64,000 bases of DNA from Lucifuga dentata (taxonomy: Eukaryota > Chordata > Actinopteri > Ophidiiformes > Bythitidae), in assembly GCA_014773175.1 (NCBI GenBank), contig VXCM01003218.1, forward strand, positions 1 through 64,000. Reading direction: 5' to 3'. A program made the translations under genes and the position numbers. Shown piece by piece: positions 24,001 to 35,400 of the stretch. How positions within the stretch are numbered: position 1 is the stretch's first letter; the number at the start of each line of letters is the position of its first letter. Below the pieces are notes generated by a model. That model was given only the letters and a program-made list of their open reading frames with translations. It did not search any database and was not told where the DNA came from.

Positions 24001-26413
24001 AGGGTGGAAGTCACTGGTCTCCAGATCTGAAACAAACAGAACAGACACCAAATAAGCCAAAGGGTTCATTCAAAGACAGACAAACCATGATGAAGGAAAA
24101 GAAGCAGATCAGAGCTGCAGGGGTCCTGAAAGGCACAGCTACAACTTGTGAATTTCTTGCACTGACAAGCTACAGCGCCAAACACATCGGCTCATTTGTC
24201 ACAATGTGCTGCTCCATTTAGTCTCAAAAAAGACATGTGTTGTGCAAGATAAGTTTCTGTGATGCAGGATCAATTATTTCTCATCTCACGGTGGCCTCAA
24301 TCATGGTGCTGCCTGATGTCTGGTGGCGTAACAGCCCAAAACTACTGCAGGACTGTTCACCAAGCCCACACAGACACATTTATCAGTTGAGATAATATGA
24401 ATAAATTACAAATGAAACATGCGGTACGTTTTAAAGGAGAACAGGCTAATATACATTTATCACATTGTGGTATATTGCGCTATTGTGGGATGTGTGATGA
24501 AAATCATCTTCAGCCAGTGAAAGCATCACCATAATGTGTTTGTGTGCATTGCCAGATGTTTCTCATTTCTCTCAGAGGGTGTGCTCATACTGTACAGGTT
24601 TCTTATTTTATTTTATGGATTGAACTGCATCTGACCATATCTAAGCACTCACTAAGTGGCATTGACCAGCATGCAGCTAGATTAATGCTAGATAGAACAG
24701 AACTAAGATTTTTTTAAAAAGTCTTCAAGAGGAGATTTGAGGGGCAGTGAAAGAAATCATCATCTGTGATTTTTTTAAACATGTTTTTACACTAAAAATG
24801 GGAAATGATTAGGTACAATTGCAGAATACAATACTGGAGCTGAAAAACAAATCTTAGTGTCCTTAGATTACAGCTAGAGGTATATCTGGGTTTGATACAC
24901 ATTTAACGCTGTGAAATTATTTTCTTAATTGGTAGCTGGTTTTAACTATATTAAAATGGTTCACTTCTTACTTATTTAAATAGTTCTGCATAGACTGGAT
25001 GTGATCACCTATTTCTAAATGGATCAACATGCCTACCCATCATCTTCAATTCTACAGTCTATACATCTGAATAAACTGCCACCCATAGTCTGTCCCTGTG
25101 TGTATTGCCTCTCCTGTGGGGCTTCAGGACAGTTACGATACTGTCAGCCTTGGTTGACATTAAACAATACAGGAGGATGCTTTCAAAAGAGAAATGGCAG
25201 GCTTTTCCAGATATTCCAAATCAATGCTTCCTGCTTGGTTGAGACAACATCAAGAATCTTTGAAGAAGATTCAGGAAGTGGCCATTAAAGAAAAGAAACT
25301 ATTACTATTACTTCTTTACATATACGTCAGGATTTTGCATGGTAACATATCATGATCTTTACTGGCATCTTCTCTCCTATATGTCTTTGTGTCTGTCTGA
25401 CAGTTATGAATAGGAGCCACAATACCAGATCAGTAACTTGAGTCATAAGGTGTGCTCCAATTTCTTATTTGGTTACCATGCTGCCAAACCTCCTACATAA
25501 TAGGGAATTGTGTTACCACTAGTTGTTCTCTGGACCCCAGTTTAACCTGTCAGGCTGCATCCAGAACATAACTTTATATAACCTGACCTTATGCATGTAG
25601 CTAAACATTGCCTAAAAAAACTGAACTCAGGGCAGTCTATTCTTGTTACAATGTTCCCCAAAAAACATGTCACGCCAGAAAGTGAAACTACCTTTTCACA
25701 AATCACAGTGTAACTGGTGGGAGGGTCTCTTTCAAGTGCAGAGCAGCCAAAGAGATTCAGTTGGATATGTCTGTAAAGGTCCATTTTAGTCATCCAGGTG
25801 GTAGAATGTCTGGGAAGTTGCATATGTACGCAACTTTTAGTGTTAAAAGACATTAAGGCACTCGTGAGGACATCTAAATGATCTGTTTGTTTTCGGCGAC
25901 GCATTCAGGCTAAAGTCACCAGTTACTATGACCACTCATACATCCGTTACACCTACCTAACAACAGCGCAAGCTAGCTTATGAAAACTACATGCGTTAGA
26001 TTTTTTAATTAATGTTGGGTACAACTGCTGTAGCTTTTCTTTACTGAAGTGTTACTAAATATAATATAACACTTGTCTTAACATTTTGACAACATCCGGA
26101 AGTGCTAACTGGGTTCCGCGTCTCACGCTCTCATTGGCTGACATAAGGCGCAGGCCTGCTCAGTGAGCCCTGCTAGCCACCTGCTAACCGACCACATAAA
26201 AACTACAACAGCCACAGCCTGTGTTATGCCAACGCAAACAGATAAATATGACTATCTTACCTGAAATTTGCTAAAGAAATACTCCGGCCAAAGTACGAGG
26301 TGCATAGGGCTAATCAATCCTAGTTTCCCAATCAAGGGAACAGCAATCGACCCAGCAAACCAGTACCGGGTGATGAAGGGGATGCTTCTGAACCAGTCCC
26401 CAATATCTGACAT
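21097..26413 (-). CDS. derl1: Derlin-1 (Derl1), 8 exons, 262 aa
   Basis: ER membrane pseudoprotease of the rhomboid superfamily; with VCP/p97 and ubiquitin ligases it moves misfolded proteins to the cytosol (ERAD). Exons in coding order: 26413-26261, 24026-23915, 23818-23754, 23114-23088, 22773-22678, 22413-22361, 22215-22105, 21268-21097. All are GT-AG with matching phases, and the total is 789 nt. Exon 4 is a 27-base microexon coding ITGLMMDMQ. Family marks seen: MSDIGDWFRSIP at the N-terminus, the WR motif at residues 53-54, PVGPGTGFLYLVNLYFLYQY, and the membrane-helix run LLMIPLIMSVLYVWAQLNRD. The C-terminus ends in a poly-Gly run followed by RHNWGQGFRLGDE, whose end is the SHP box that binds p97. 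The length is close to human (251 aa), the excess being mainly the Gly run. An upstream in-frame ATG exists, but the chosen ATG gives the conserved N-terminus. The gene is divergent from tbc1d31 and convergent with zhx2. Confidence 0.97.
23165..23290 (+). mobile_element. tRNA-derived SINE-like repeat in a derl1 intron
   Basis: The string 'ctggaaggtcaccaattcaa' resembles a tRNA B box. The downstream 'aaggagtttactgcctctgc' and 'cttgagcaaggca' resemble a fish SINE body that I recognise from many loci. It lies in antisense relative to derl1. Family not resolved, and no target duplication was identified. Confidence 0.4.
23567..23608. repeat. poly-G with N followed by a GA tract
   Basis: A G run of about 22 bases contains an N at 23575 and continues into (GA)n in a derl1 intron. 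It is likely an assembly gap collapsed to one base in a homopolymer. Confidence 0.85.
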
Positions 26414-26539
26414 CTTTCCATATGACTGCTGCCCACTTGCAAAAGGCAAAACACGTGTTCAACTTTGAAAATCAGCTACTTTCTAAAACCTGCGAGCCTT
26501 TTACTGCCTTGATATTAGAACTGCTCCACTGATTTTACA

Positions 26540-26547
26540 TGACGTGG
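26540..26547 (-). promoter_or_regulatory. UPRE-like element upstream of derl1
   Basis: TGACGTGG (CCACGTCA on the derl1 strand) is the core bound by XBP1/ATF6 at unfolded-protein-response elements. It sits about 127 bases upstream of the derl1 ATG. Mammalian DERL1 to DERL3 are ER-stress responsive, so the site is in a sensible place. It is a short motif, and function is inferred. Confidence 0.5.
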
Positions 26548-27299
26548 CTAATCACAAGAAGCTAGCTTTACATATGGTAATGCTACTGAAGGGGATACTG
26601 GTGGTACTTCCGATTCACATTTCAAAACAAGAAGCAAGCATATTACTTTGACTACTATTACTACTGCTCCTACTGTTAATAACATAGTAATAAAGGTGTG
26701 ATTATCACATAAATAATTTTTTTTTAATCAGAGGCTAACTGGGACATTACAAAGTTTTAAAAACCAGTTTCTAATGAGCATTGTGAGAAAACCAAAAAAA
26801 AAAAAAANAAAAAAAAAAAAAGAAAAAAAAAGAAGACAGATTTAGGTTCCGCAAGATACTCAGTTACCTGGCAGTTACCATGAGCATTGTATTTCCGATG
26901 CAAGCTACACTAGAATACCTCTGGGCTTTTCAGGGTTTTTTTTTTTTTTTTTTTATTTTTTTTTTTTAAAGAAGCTGGTTTATTTCACGCTCTTAGTTTG
27001 AAGAAAACAATATGGAACCGGATTTCTCTGTACTACACATTTTTGACGTTCGTCGAGTTTCTTTTTTGTTACTTCCTCTCAAATTTGCACAAGTATGAAA
27101 ACTCTGGGGACATCATCCACCCAGAGGCGGTCGACAGTAGAGAGCGGCGAGTCTGCGCAATTTGATGCAACAGTGTTTAATTTCACTAATAATACCCACA
27201 GAATGAGTGTCATCTATATTTGCGAGGACTACATTTAAATTCGTTCTTGTAAATAAAAGCGAAATATCAACGTTTCTCGCTGAATCATTGGTACTTCAA

Positions 27300-27318
27300 A
27301 CTACAACTCCCATAAAGC
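27300..27318 (+). promoter_or_regulatory. ZNF143/THAP11-type motif
   Basis: ACTACAACTCCCATAAAGC closely matches the long vertebrate promoter motif ACTACAAnTCCCAGnAnGC bound by ZNF143 (Staf), with ACTACAAnTCCCA intact. Such sites are common in housekeeping and divergent promoters. Here it is 328 bases upstream of the tbc1d31 ATG. Confidence 0.6.
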
Positions 27319-27337
27319 ATCTCTCTATTTGGCTTTC

Positions 27338-27345
27338 TTACGTCA
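27338..27345 (+). promoter_or_regulatory. CRE/ATF-like site
   Basis: TTACGTCA is the reverse complement of TGACGTAA, a standard CREB/ATF site. It lies 20 bases after the ZNF143-like motif and just before a CGCGCG stretch, consistent with a proximal promoter for tbc1d31. Confidence 0.45.
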
Positions 27346-27645
27346 TCAAACGCGCGACAAAAATAGTCTTCAAAACAGTTAAATCTAAAAACTGAACTTG
27401 AAGTAAATTTTTAGCGTTATGTCTGTTACGACGGGGAACTTCGTCAGTTTTCTGAGTCACAAAAATGGTGCTGAGCCGTTATAGCTATTCTTTAGCGTAT
27501 CTTTGTTCGTTAAACATAAGTTGCATCTTTAAATTTCGCGCTGTTCCCTCCGCCATCAAACCGATTAGCCGGCTGGGACGTTAGCTAGCAGCTAAATCAG
27601 TTTCAAAACTAGCAAATTTAGCAAGTTTCCACGGTCGTTTATAAG

Positions 27646-30600
27646 ATGGAGGTGACAGACATTGGAAACAAAGAGGAAGGGAAAATATGGCATCGAAAAC
27701 CAACTCCGGGCAAAGGGTATGTTTGAAATAAATGATGCTTGACGGTTCTCATGTGCACCTGATGTTATGGAGACTGTTACTGTCACCGTGATTTACCTGG
27801 ATTGTGATAAATGTGTTTGTGACATATAGTTTTGAGTCTAAAAAATATTGCATCACCCATGATTAACTACTATGTTCAACCAGCCGCCACTTGTTGAGCT
27901 CATCAGATCTTTGAGGTGTGCTGTCCTGAGTCCCATCCAAGTCTGTTTCCTGTCTAACACTCTCACCCTGTAAGGATCCCAGGTTGTCCATGTACTTTAG
28001 ATGTCACAATGTAGGTTTATGGTTTAGTTTAAAAAAAAAAAAAAAATCCCACCCTGAAGGAAGTCAAAGCTATGTCCTGAAAAAGTAGTCGAGGTGTTAT
28101 CTAGAGAAGTGATCATATAGCTGGCTAATATTGCCAAAACAATAATAATTTTTGAGGTATCCCCTTGTTGTAAATAACTTGATGATATCTTGTTATAGCC
28201 CATGCTTTCATACAGTATTCAATCAGAACTGATATCTTTAAGTACTGATTTATCTCTTAGCTCCATGTGTAAGTGATCAGATGGATGTTGATTCAGATAA
28301 CTGAATAACATTCTTCCTTACTCAGCTGTGTGCTGATGAATAAAGATCCTCTGAAGATGTAGCCAACTGCAGCACCAAAGGAAAAGGGTATAATTGTTCA
28401 GCCGATTTTCTGAGGTTGAACTGTGAGACCAGTTCTGATTTCCTCAAACATTTTGATTTTCGAGAAAAAAAATAAATTAAAAAAATATAACAATCAGAGT
28501 GTACTTCCCCTTTATTGTTTGTTGCTCGTCTCTTTCAGTGTCTTGGTGACTGTGGTCCGCAGTGCTCAGCAGGCCAAGACAGTACGTTTCCTCCATGTGG
28601 CCTTTGACACCACTGGGGAGTCCTTCCTGGCTGGAGATCACCATGGCAACATCTATGTTTTTGACATCAGCAGAAACAGGTAATGCGTTTTGCCTTTCAT
28701 GTCCACATGAATTTCTGACCACCCTTAAAATAAGCAGTGCTATTGCATAAATTGATACTTGCGAGAATTAAAAGTGAAAGTAGCCAACAGGTAATGTTTT
28801 TATTTCCATATCACAGATTTTTCTACCTTTTGTTAGTAATTATAGAAGTAATAAACTGAACAGCCAATTTGAAAAAAAAGTGCAACAAATTCTCTGTTTG
28901 CTGTGAGAAATTAGAGAACTGATTATTCAGCATTGTGTTGTGTTCCTCTGACTCAGCTGTGTTGGACCTGAAGGCAGCTTCATAGTGTATCCAGTTACAG
29001 CTAAACCTGAGCTTGTTGTAAAAGAGCAACTGTCTGAACTTCGCATGCAACTGAGAATTAAACACCAGTTTAGCTGAACCCTATACAGCAGCTTAGCTAG
29101 TCAGCAGTAGCTAAGCATGTTTTCTCATATCCTGACCTTTATTTTTGTTGTGCCTCTTTCCTGTGTCAGATTTCGTCTGGTGCAGAAGACCGGTCAGGCC
29201 TGCACCGCTCTAGCATTCAACCTCCGCCGGACCACAGAGTTCCTTGTGGCCTTAGCCGACTACACAATCAAATGTTTTGATAAAGGTAAGATGGGCACAG
29301 CCTCACAGAGAACAAGACTTTCTTGCCCAAAAATGGTATCATGTAAACTAGATGCAAATTTTAAAAGCATAGTACACATACCGTTGCTGCAGTTAACTTT
29401 GAAGATAACTAGCTCAAAATCTGAGGCTTAATTTCTTTATTGGGAGAGGTAGCAAAGCCTCTGAATAATCTGGGTTGTGCCCTTCTTTCTGACCTGATCA
29501 AAGTAATGTAACCTAACCTGCATTTTGGCCACACACACCTGCTAGTGTTGTATGCAAGTCTTGTTTTTCCCCATAGATGGCACATCAGCTGATTGGTGCT
29601 TCCTGGCACTTAATTATATTTATTAGGAATGCACTCTGTGTTGTTTTTTCAAAATTTTTTTTTTTACACAAGTTTATATTGAGTGAAAATTTGTTTGTTC
29701 CCTGACGCCCTCTTTGTTTGTGTTATTTGATGTGGATCCAGTAGTGTTTGTCACAGATGAGAGTTATGGTCAAAACCTTCTTTGACTCTTCACAGCTACA
29801 TAAATGAACTCTAAGTAAACTGAGATACTCTCCACCATTTCTTTGAACAGATACAAAGCAGCTGGTCAGTTGGATGCGAGGTCATGAGGGAGCAGTTTCG
29901 TCCATCTCTGTCCACAGTTCAGGTCGCTACGCCATCACCACCTCCTCAGACACGGCTCAGCTCTGGGACCTGGACACTTTCCAGAGAAAGAGGAAGCTCA
30001 ACATCAGACAATCTGTTGGCATACAGAGGGTAAAGATGCAGACACACACTGCTACCAAAACTGACTGCCATATGCATGGTTACATCATGATCAAAACACT
30101 AACTAAACTCAACAACCAGTCAGTATAGAAAATAGAACCCTGGTGAAAACATCCAAGAAATAGTTTTTTAAAATTCTTTTTTGATTTTTGTTTAAGCATG
30201 AGNAACCCTGGTGAAAACATCCAAGAAATAGTTTTTTAAAATTCTTTTTTGATTTTTGTTTAAGCATGAGATATGATGTTACTCTATTTTAAGCCTGTAA
30301 CGTGACTTCTGAAATGCACTAAATTTGTAGTGCTGTAATTGTTCTTAGCATTAATGTATCATGTTTTTTGTTTTTTTTCGTCTTGTAGGTGTTTTTCTTG
30401 CCTCTCAGTAACACCATCCTCAGCTGCTTCAGTGACGACTCCATCTTTGCTTGGGAGAGCGACACACTGTTCTGCAAATACCAGCTCCCTGTCCCTGAGT
30501 GCGGACCCAGAATCTCCTACAAGGCCTTCGCTGTCACACGGTGGGCCTTTCACATCACCACCTTCACTAAACAGCTGTGCCTTCAGTGTATTTCTACAAA

Positions 30601-32407
30601 AAGTATTAATGAGAGTTTGTGTGTTTATCATCATTTAAAAGCCTGGCTTCTGAATAAGTCGCATCAGCTCTTTTGATAGACCTGATGTGCAGACAAAGAT
30701 AAAGCAAGCAGATAAAGCACATTTTCCATCATTTAGCCAGTGGCTGGAGTTTCCCGATCCTGCGTAGCCTGAACATGTGTATCCTGAATAAAGTTTGAGT
30801 AACTGAGGATCAGAAGACTGTACTAAAACTGATATATCTGGCTTTTGTTGACAGTGATGGGAAGAGTCTTGCAGCTGGGGGGCGCTCCAACCTGCTGCAC
30901 TTGTGGTGTCTGGACAGCAGACAGCTGATCAAGGTCGTGCAGATGCCCACACAGGTCCGAACCGTCAGACAGCTGGAGTTCCTTCCTGACAGCTTTGACG
31001 GAGGAGCTAGTCAGGTACATGCAGAATTTCTGGCTGTTTGAGTCACGGTTTTCTTTTGTCTTTTTTTCTGCTTCTTCTCTCTTGTCTCCTCTGCCGGGAA
31101 TTGAGTTTGTGTCACTTTTGTTTCTGCAGACGCTTGGTGTTTTGAGCCAAGACGGCGTGATTCGTTTCATCAACATTCACACCTGCAAGCTGCTCTTCCA
31201 CATTGGTTCCCACGACGATGCCATCACGACGGCGGCAGTCAGTCCTAATGGGCGTCACGTTGTGGCCATCATGGATAATGGCAGCATCAATGTCTACAGT
31301 GTCCAGAGTCTGACACAGGAATTGAACAAGGTAACAGACTGTGTGTGTATGTGTGTAAGTATGTTTATGGACTATCAAAGCGACAGATGTGTGTGGATAA
31401 AGTGGGATTTGAACTTGATGAATCACAGAAATTGTAATAGCAGTATAATAAGGCACAAGGTGGTAATGATTTGTGTGTGTGTGTGTGTGTGTCTGTTTTT
31501 TTTCTTTCAACCATGTAATAGATAATGGAGGAACTAATATTTGATATATAAAGCATATGTAGTTGATGACAAACTGTTGCTTTTACTCTCTCAGCCTCCT
31601 CCTTCCCAGATGGCAGTAGTTTCAGGCGGCGAGGCTGATCAGGACTTATCTAACCTAAAGGTCAAGGTGAGGTCAGAGGTCATTCAGAGGCCAGCTAAGA
31701 CCTCGGGTAGGCGGACACGGACCAAGGTCCTTAGACCTCCTGCTGGGTCCACAGCTGAGGACAAAGAGGTATGAACAACATTCATAAGCCCACACACACA
31801 CACACACCTAAGTCATCAGACCTCTAGCCCTGTGGTATTGGATAAAAGATTAGACATGTGAACATGAACATACACACAGCAATGTTGTGAAACTGTTTGG
31901 ATTATCGTGTTCCTCCCATTAATTAGATGCAGTGAGTGTGTAAGTTGATGGAGTGTTTAGGTTTTGTGTCTTTCTTTAACAGAATGAGCTACCAGCTGGT
32001 CTGAATAAGAAGAGACTGGTGGCTCTGCTGAAGGCATTTGGAGAATATCCTGCCAAATACAGGTAACGATTACTTTTATCCATTTCATTACCCAATCTGA
32101 TCAGCAAGCTCATACTTATAAAATATGTCAAACTACTGAGATTAAAGGTACCTGATGAATGAGAAAATTTACGCCAATCAGTGGTATCCAAAAAGCACTT
32201 TAAATATTTACATGTTGTTTGTGTGTGTGTGTGTGTGTGTGTTGTGTGTTGCAGGATGTTTGTGTGGCGGTCTTTGTTGTGTCTCCCAGAGAACCTTGCA
32301 GCATACAGCAGTCTGAGTGATAAAGGCTTACATTCAGCCTACCTCACTCTGCATGAAAAATACCCCATCAAAAATCACAAACTGCAGAGGGGCCTACAGA
32401 GGTAAAG

Positions 32408-32448
<41 letters not shown>

Positions 32449-35400
32449 TTTGTCACTTCACAAATACAATTCTTTATTGAGTATGTGGGAATGCAGCTAT
32501 TTTCTAAAGCACATTTTGAACACAGATTGATCTCAAAGGTTTTGGCAGTTAAAATTGTAAATATGTCAGAAGATCTTTTAGCCCATCCTCTCGTCTCCTC
32601 CGCAGGGTTTTGTCTGCCTTAGCCCACTGGGCGGCCATATTTGGAGAGACAGAGTACCTCCCCCTGGTGGCTTTCCCTTTCGTCAAGCTCTTCCAGAACA
32701 ATCCAATGCTGTGCTTCGAGGTGGTGGCCACTGTCATAGGTACCAGCTGCTGATCAAAGCAACAGTTCATTAAGTTTCTGAATTATTTTAAAGGACCATA
32801 CCAGTCATTCTGCATGTTTGAGCCTAATATATTTAATTTTCATACATGTAATGTTACTGACAATCATTTCCCAAAGCATACTACTGGAGCAGTGAATTAA
32901 ATTTTTTTTTTTCTACCTTCCAGACCGCCATTGATTTAAGTTCATTCTGGTACGCTATTAAAATCAACTTGTTCATACTTGAAACGACCTTGGGATAGGT
33001 AATCCATCATCGCAAACAAGACGTATATTCAGGTTTTTTTCAAAGGTATGTAATTTTGGTGTTTAATTGCAATAAACAGCGCGGAGCGAATGTATGTCTC
33101 CACCAGAGAATATAGTCCCAAAAGAAGACCTGTGTTTATTGAAAAATTTAAACGNAATGTATGTCTCCACCAGAGAATATAGTCCCAAAAGAAGACCTGT
33201 GTTTATTGAAAAATTTAAACGACTTTTAAATTAAGACTTCATAAGGCTGCATAACTATTAGCAGGCAAAACATAGATTTCCAAGGTGGGTTTATCGCTTG
33301 AATATTTGATTTTGAAAGATTAAGAGGTTTTGCAAAATATCAGGAAAGNGGGTTTATCGCTTGAATATTTGATTTTGAAAGATTAAGAGGTTTTGCAAAA
33401 TATCAGGAAAGCTGACACAGTTTTATCCTTTAGGAAATGATTGTCAGTAACGTAACATGTATGAAAATTGAATATATTAAGCTCAAACGTGCAAAATGGC
33501 CAGTATCGTCCCTTAAGTACATGTTTGCAGTCACAACACTCATGATTTCTGTGTCGTTACATGCGTGGAACGTGACACTGCTGCAGTCACTTTCAAAAGA
33601 AGCCTTAGTTCAACTCAGCATTTTCTTTAGCAGTCAAAACATTGATAACTTTTACCTTTATATTTAATAAAACAGAAACTGACAAAATCAGCTATGTAGA
33701 TATAATATACTGCATATCATATAAATGCGGTTTAAGTTAACATTTTAAACTGGAAGCTCATTAAAGTTGATTGTGCAGTGATGAGAAGGGGTCTGGAACG
33801 TATATCATGTATCGTTTTGTACAGTGAACTGGTGTCAGCATTGGTTTGAGTACTTTCCCAACCCTCCGCTCAACATCCTTAGCATGGCAGAGAACGTTCT
33901 GGTTCATCACGACAAGGAGCTGCTGCAGCACCTGCTGGACTGTGGAGTCACTTCACAGGTACCAACACACCACGAGCCTTTACCAGCTTCATGAACGCTG
34001 CTCTGTGGCTTGCTGCCCTCTCCAAATTACCAGCAGAGGGAACGAGATGAAATCACATTTTAAAGTAGAATTTAAAAGAGATTTAAAAAAAAATAAAAAT
34101 CTAATAGAGTGTTACGCTGCTGTGGTCCACAAACTCAGAGTAACCTGTATACATTGAACATTATATATTTTACTGTCTGTCCAGGTCTATGTGTGGCCCC
34201 TGCTGGAGACCTTGTTCTCCGAGGTGCTGACTCGTGATGAGTGGCTCCGACTCTTTGACAACGTGTTCTCCAACCATCCGTCCTTCCTGCTCATGGCCTG
34301 CGTGGCCTACGTCATCTGCTGCCGTGAGCCGCTGCTGCTCTGCTCCCAGAAACAGGACTTTGAGGTAACCTCCCCTCCCCTCCCCTCCTATTTGAAGAAT
34401 TCAAATATAAGTCAGTCAACGTTGGAGTCAGTCAGTGTTTGAGTACAAAATACAGCATTCAAGATTTGAAGTGATTAGCAAACTTTCCTAACTTTCCTTT
34501 CCAAACTTTCCTCTTTAAAACTTTCATCTGTCCTGCCTGTCTCTTCCTCAGTATTTCTTTCACCATCGGAACAACCTGGACATGGGAGCCATGATAAAAG
34601 AGACGTACCGCCTGATGGGCAGCACACCCGCAGACTTCCATCCCAGGAATATGTTATCTGACTTTACACCGCTGACCAAGGGCCAGTACCCCGTCTTCAA
34701 CCACTACCCAGAATTCATAGTGGAATATCAGAGCCGGGAGAGGGAGAAGATACGGCTGCAGGAGATGGAGTACCTGCATGAGAGGTGAGATTACAGATCA
34801 TGTATTGCCAATCATAATAACAGAGTTATAAATACCTGTTGATTAGTTAAATTAATAAGATGTGAAATAAGAAAATTGATATTCATAAGTGAGAAAAGGT
34901 ACAATAAATTGTGTTGTGTGTTATTTTCGTCTCATCAGGCAGGAGGTGTCTGCACTTCGTACAGATTTTGTGCGTCAAAAAGCTGAAGAAGAGGCCTATT
35001 ATGCACAACAGGTAGACTAGTTTCAGAAGTTTTTCTATTAATTTATTTCATGCATTGATTTTATTGTGCAGTATCTTTTGGCTTGTGTAGTATTTCAATT
35101 CAGAATTTATTTCATTTCTGCTGATTTGCATTGATTTTGAATTGAAAACAGGAGCTTCTGCGGAAGGCAGAGGAACAACGCAGAAACATTCTGGCACAAG
35201 AAGAGGAAAAGCTAACGCAGCAGAGGGCCAAGTAAATGTTAAAAGTTCTAAGTTATATTGTAAAATGAGAAATGTGAGTAGCTTTCAGAGTCAGCCATTG
35301 ACGCCATTTTGTCTTCTGCAGGCTGGCAGCCATGAAGAGAGAGCTGAAGATGAAGGAGTTGCAGCTGCTGGATGCAGCCAGAAGACGCTTCCTCAAACAC

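Larger units (their letters stand above)
26414..27645. promoter_or_regulatory. divergent derl1 / tbc1d31 promoter region
   Basis: The two start codons point away from each other across 1.23 kb. Candidate sites seen directly: TGACGTGG at 26540-26547 near derl1, a ZNF143-like motif at 27300-27318, and TTACGTCA at 27338-27345, followed by a CG-containing 'aaacgcgcg'. Two homopolymer runs, one holding the N at 26808, lie in the middle. Whether one shared promoter or two separate ones operate cannot be told from sequence. Confidence 0.6.
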
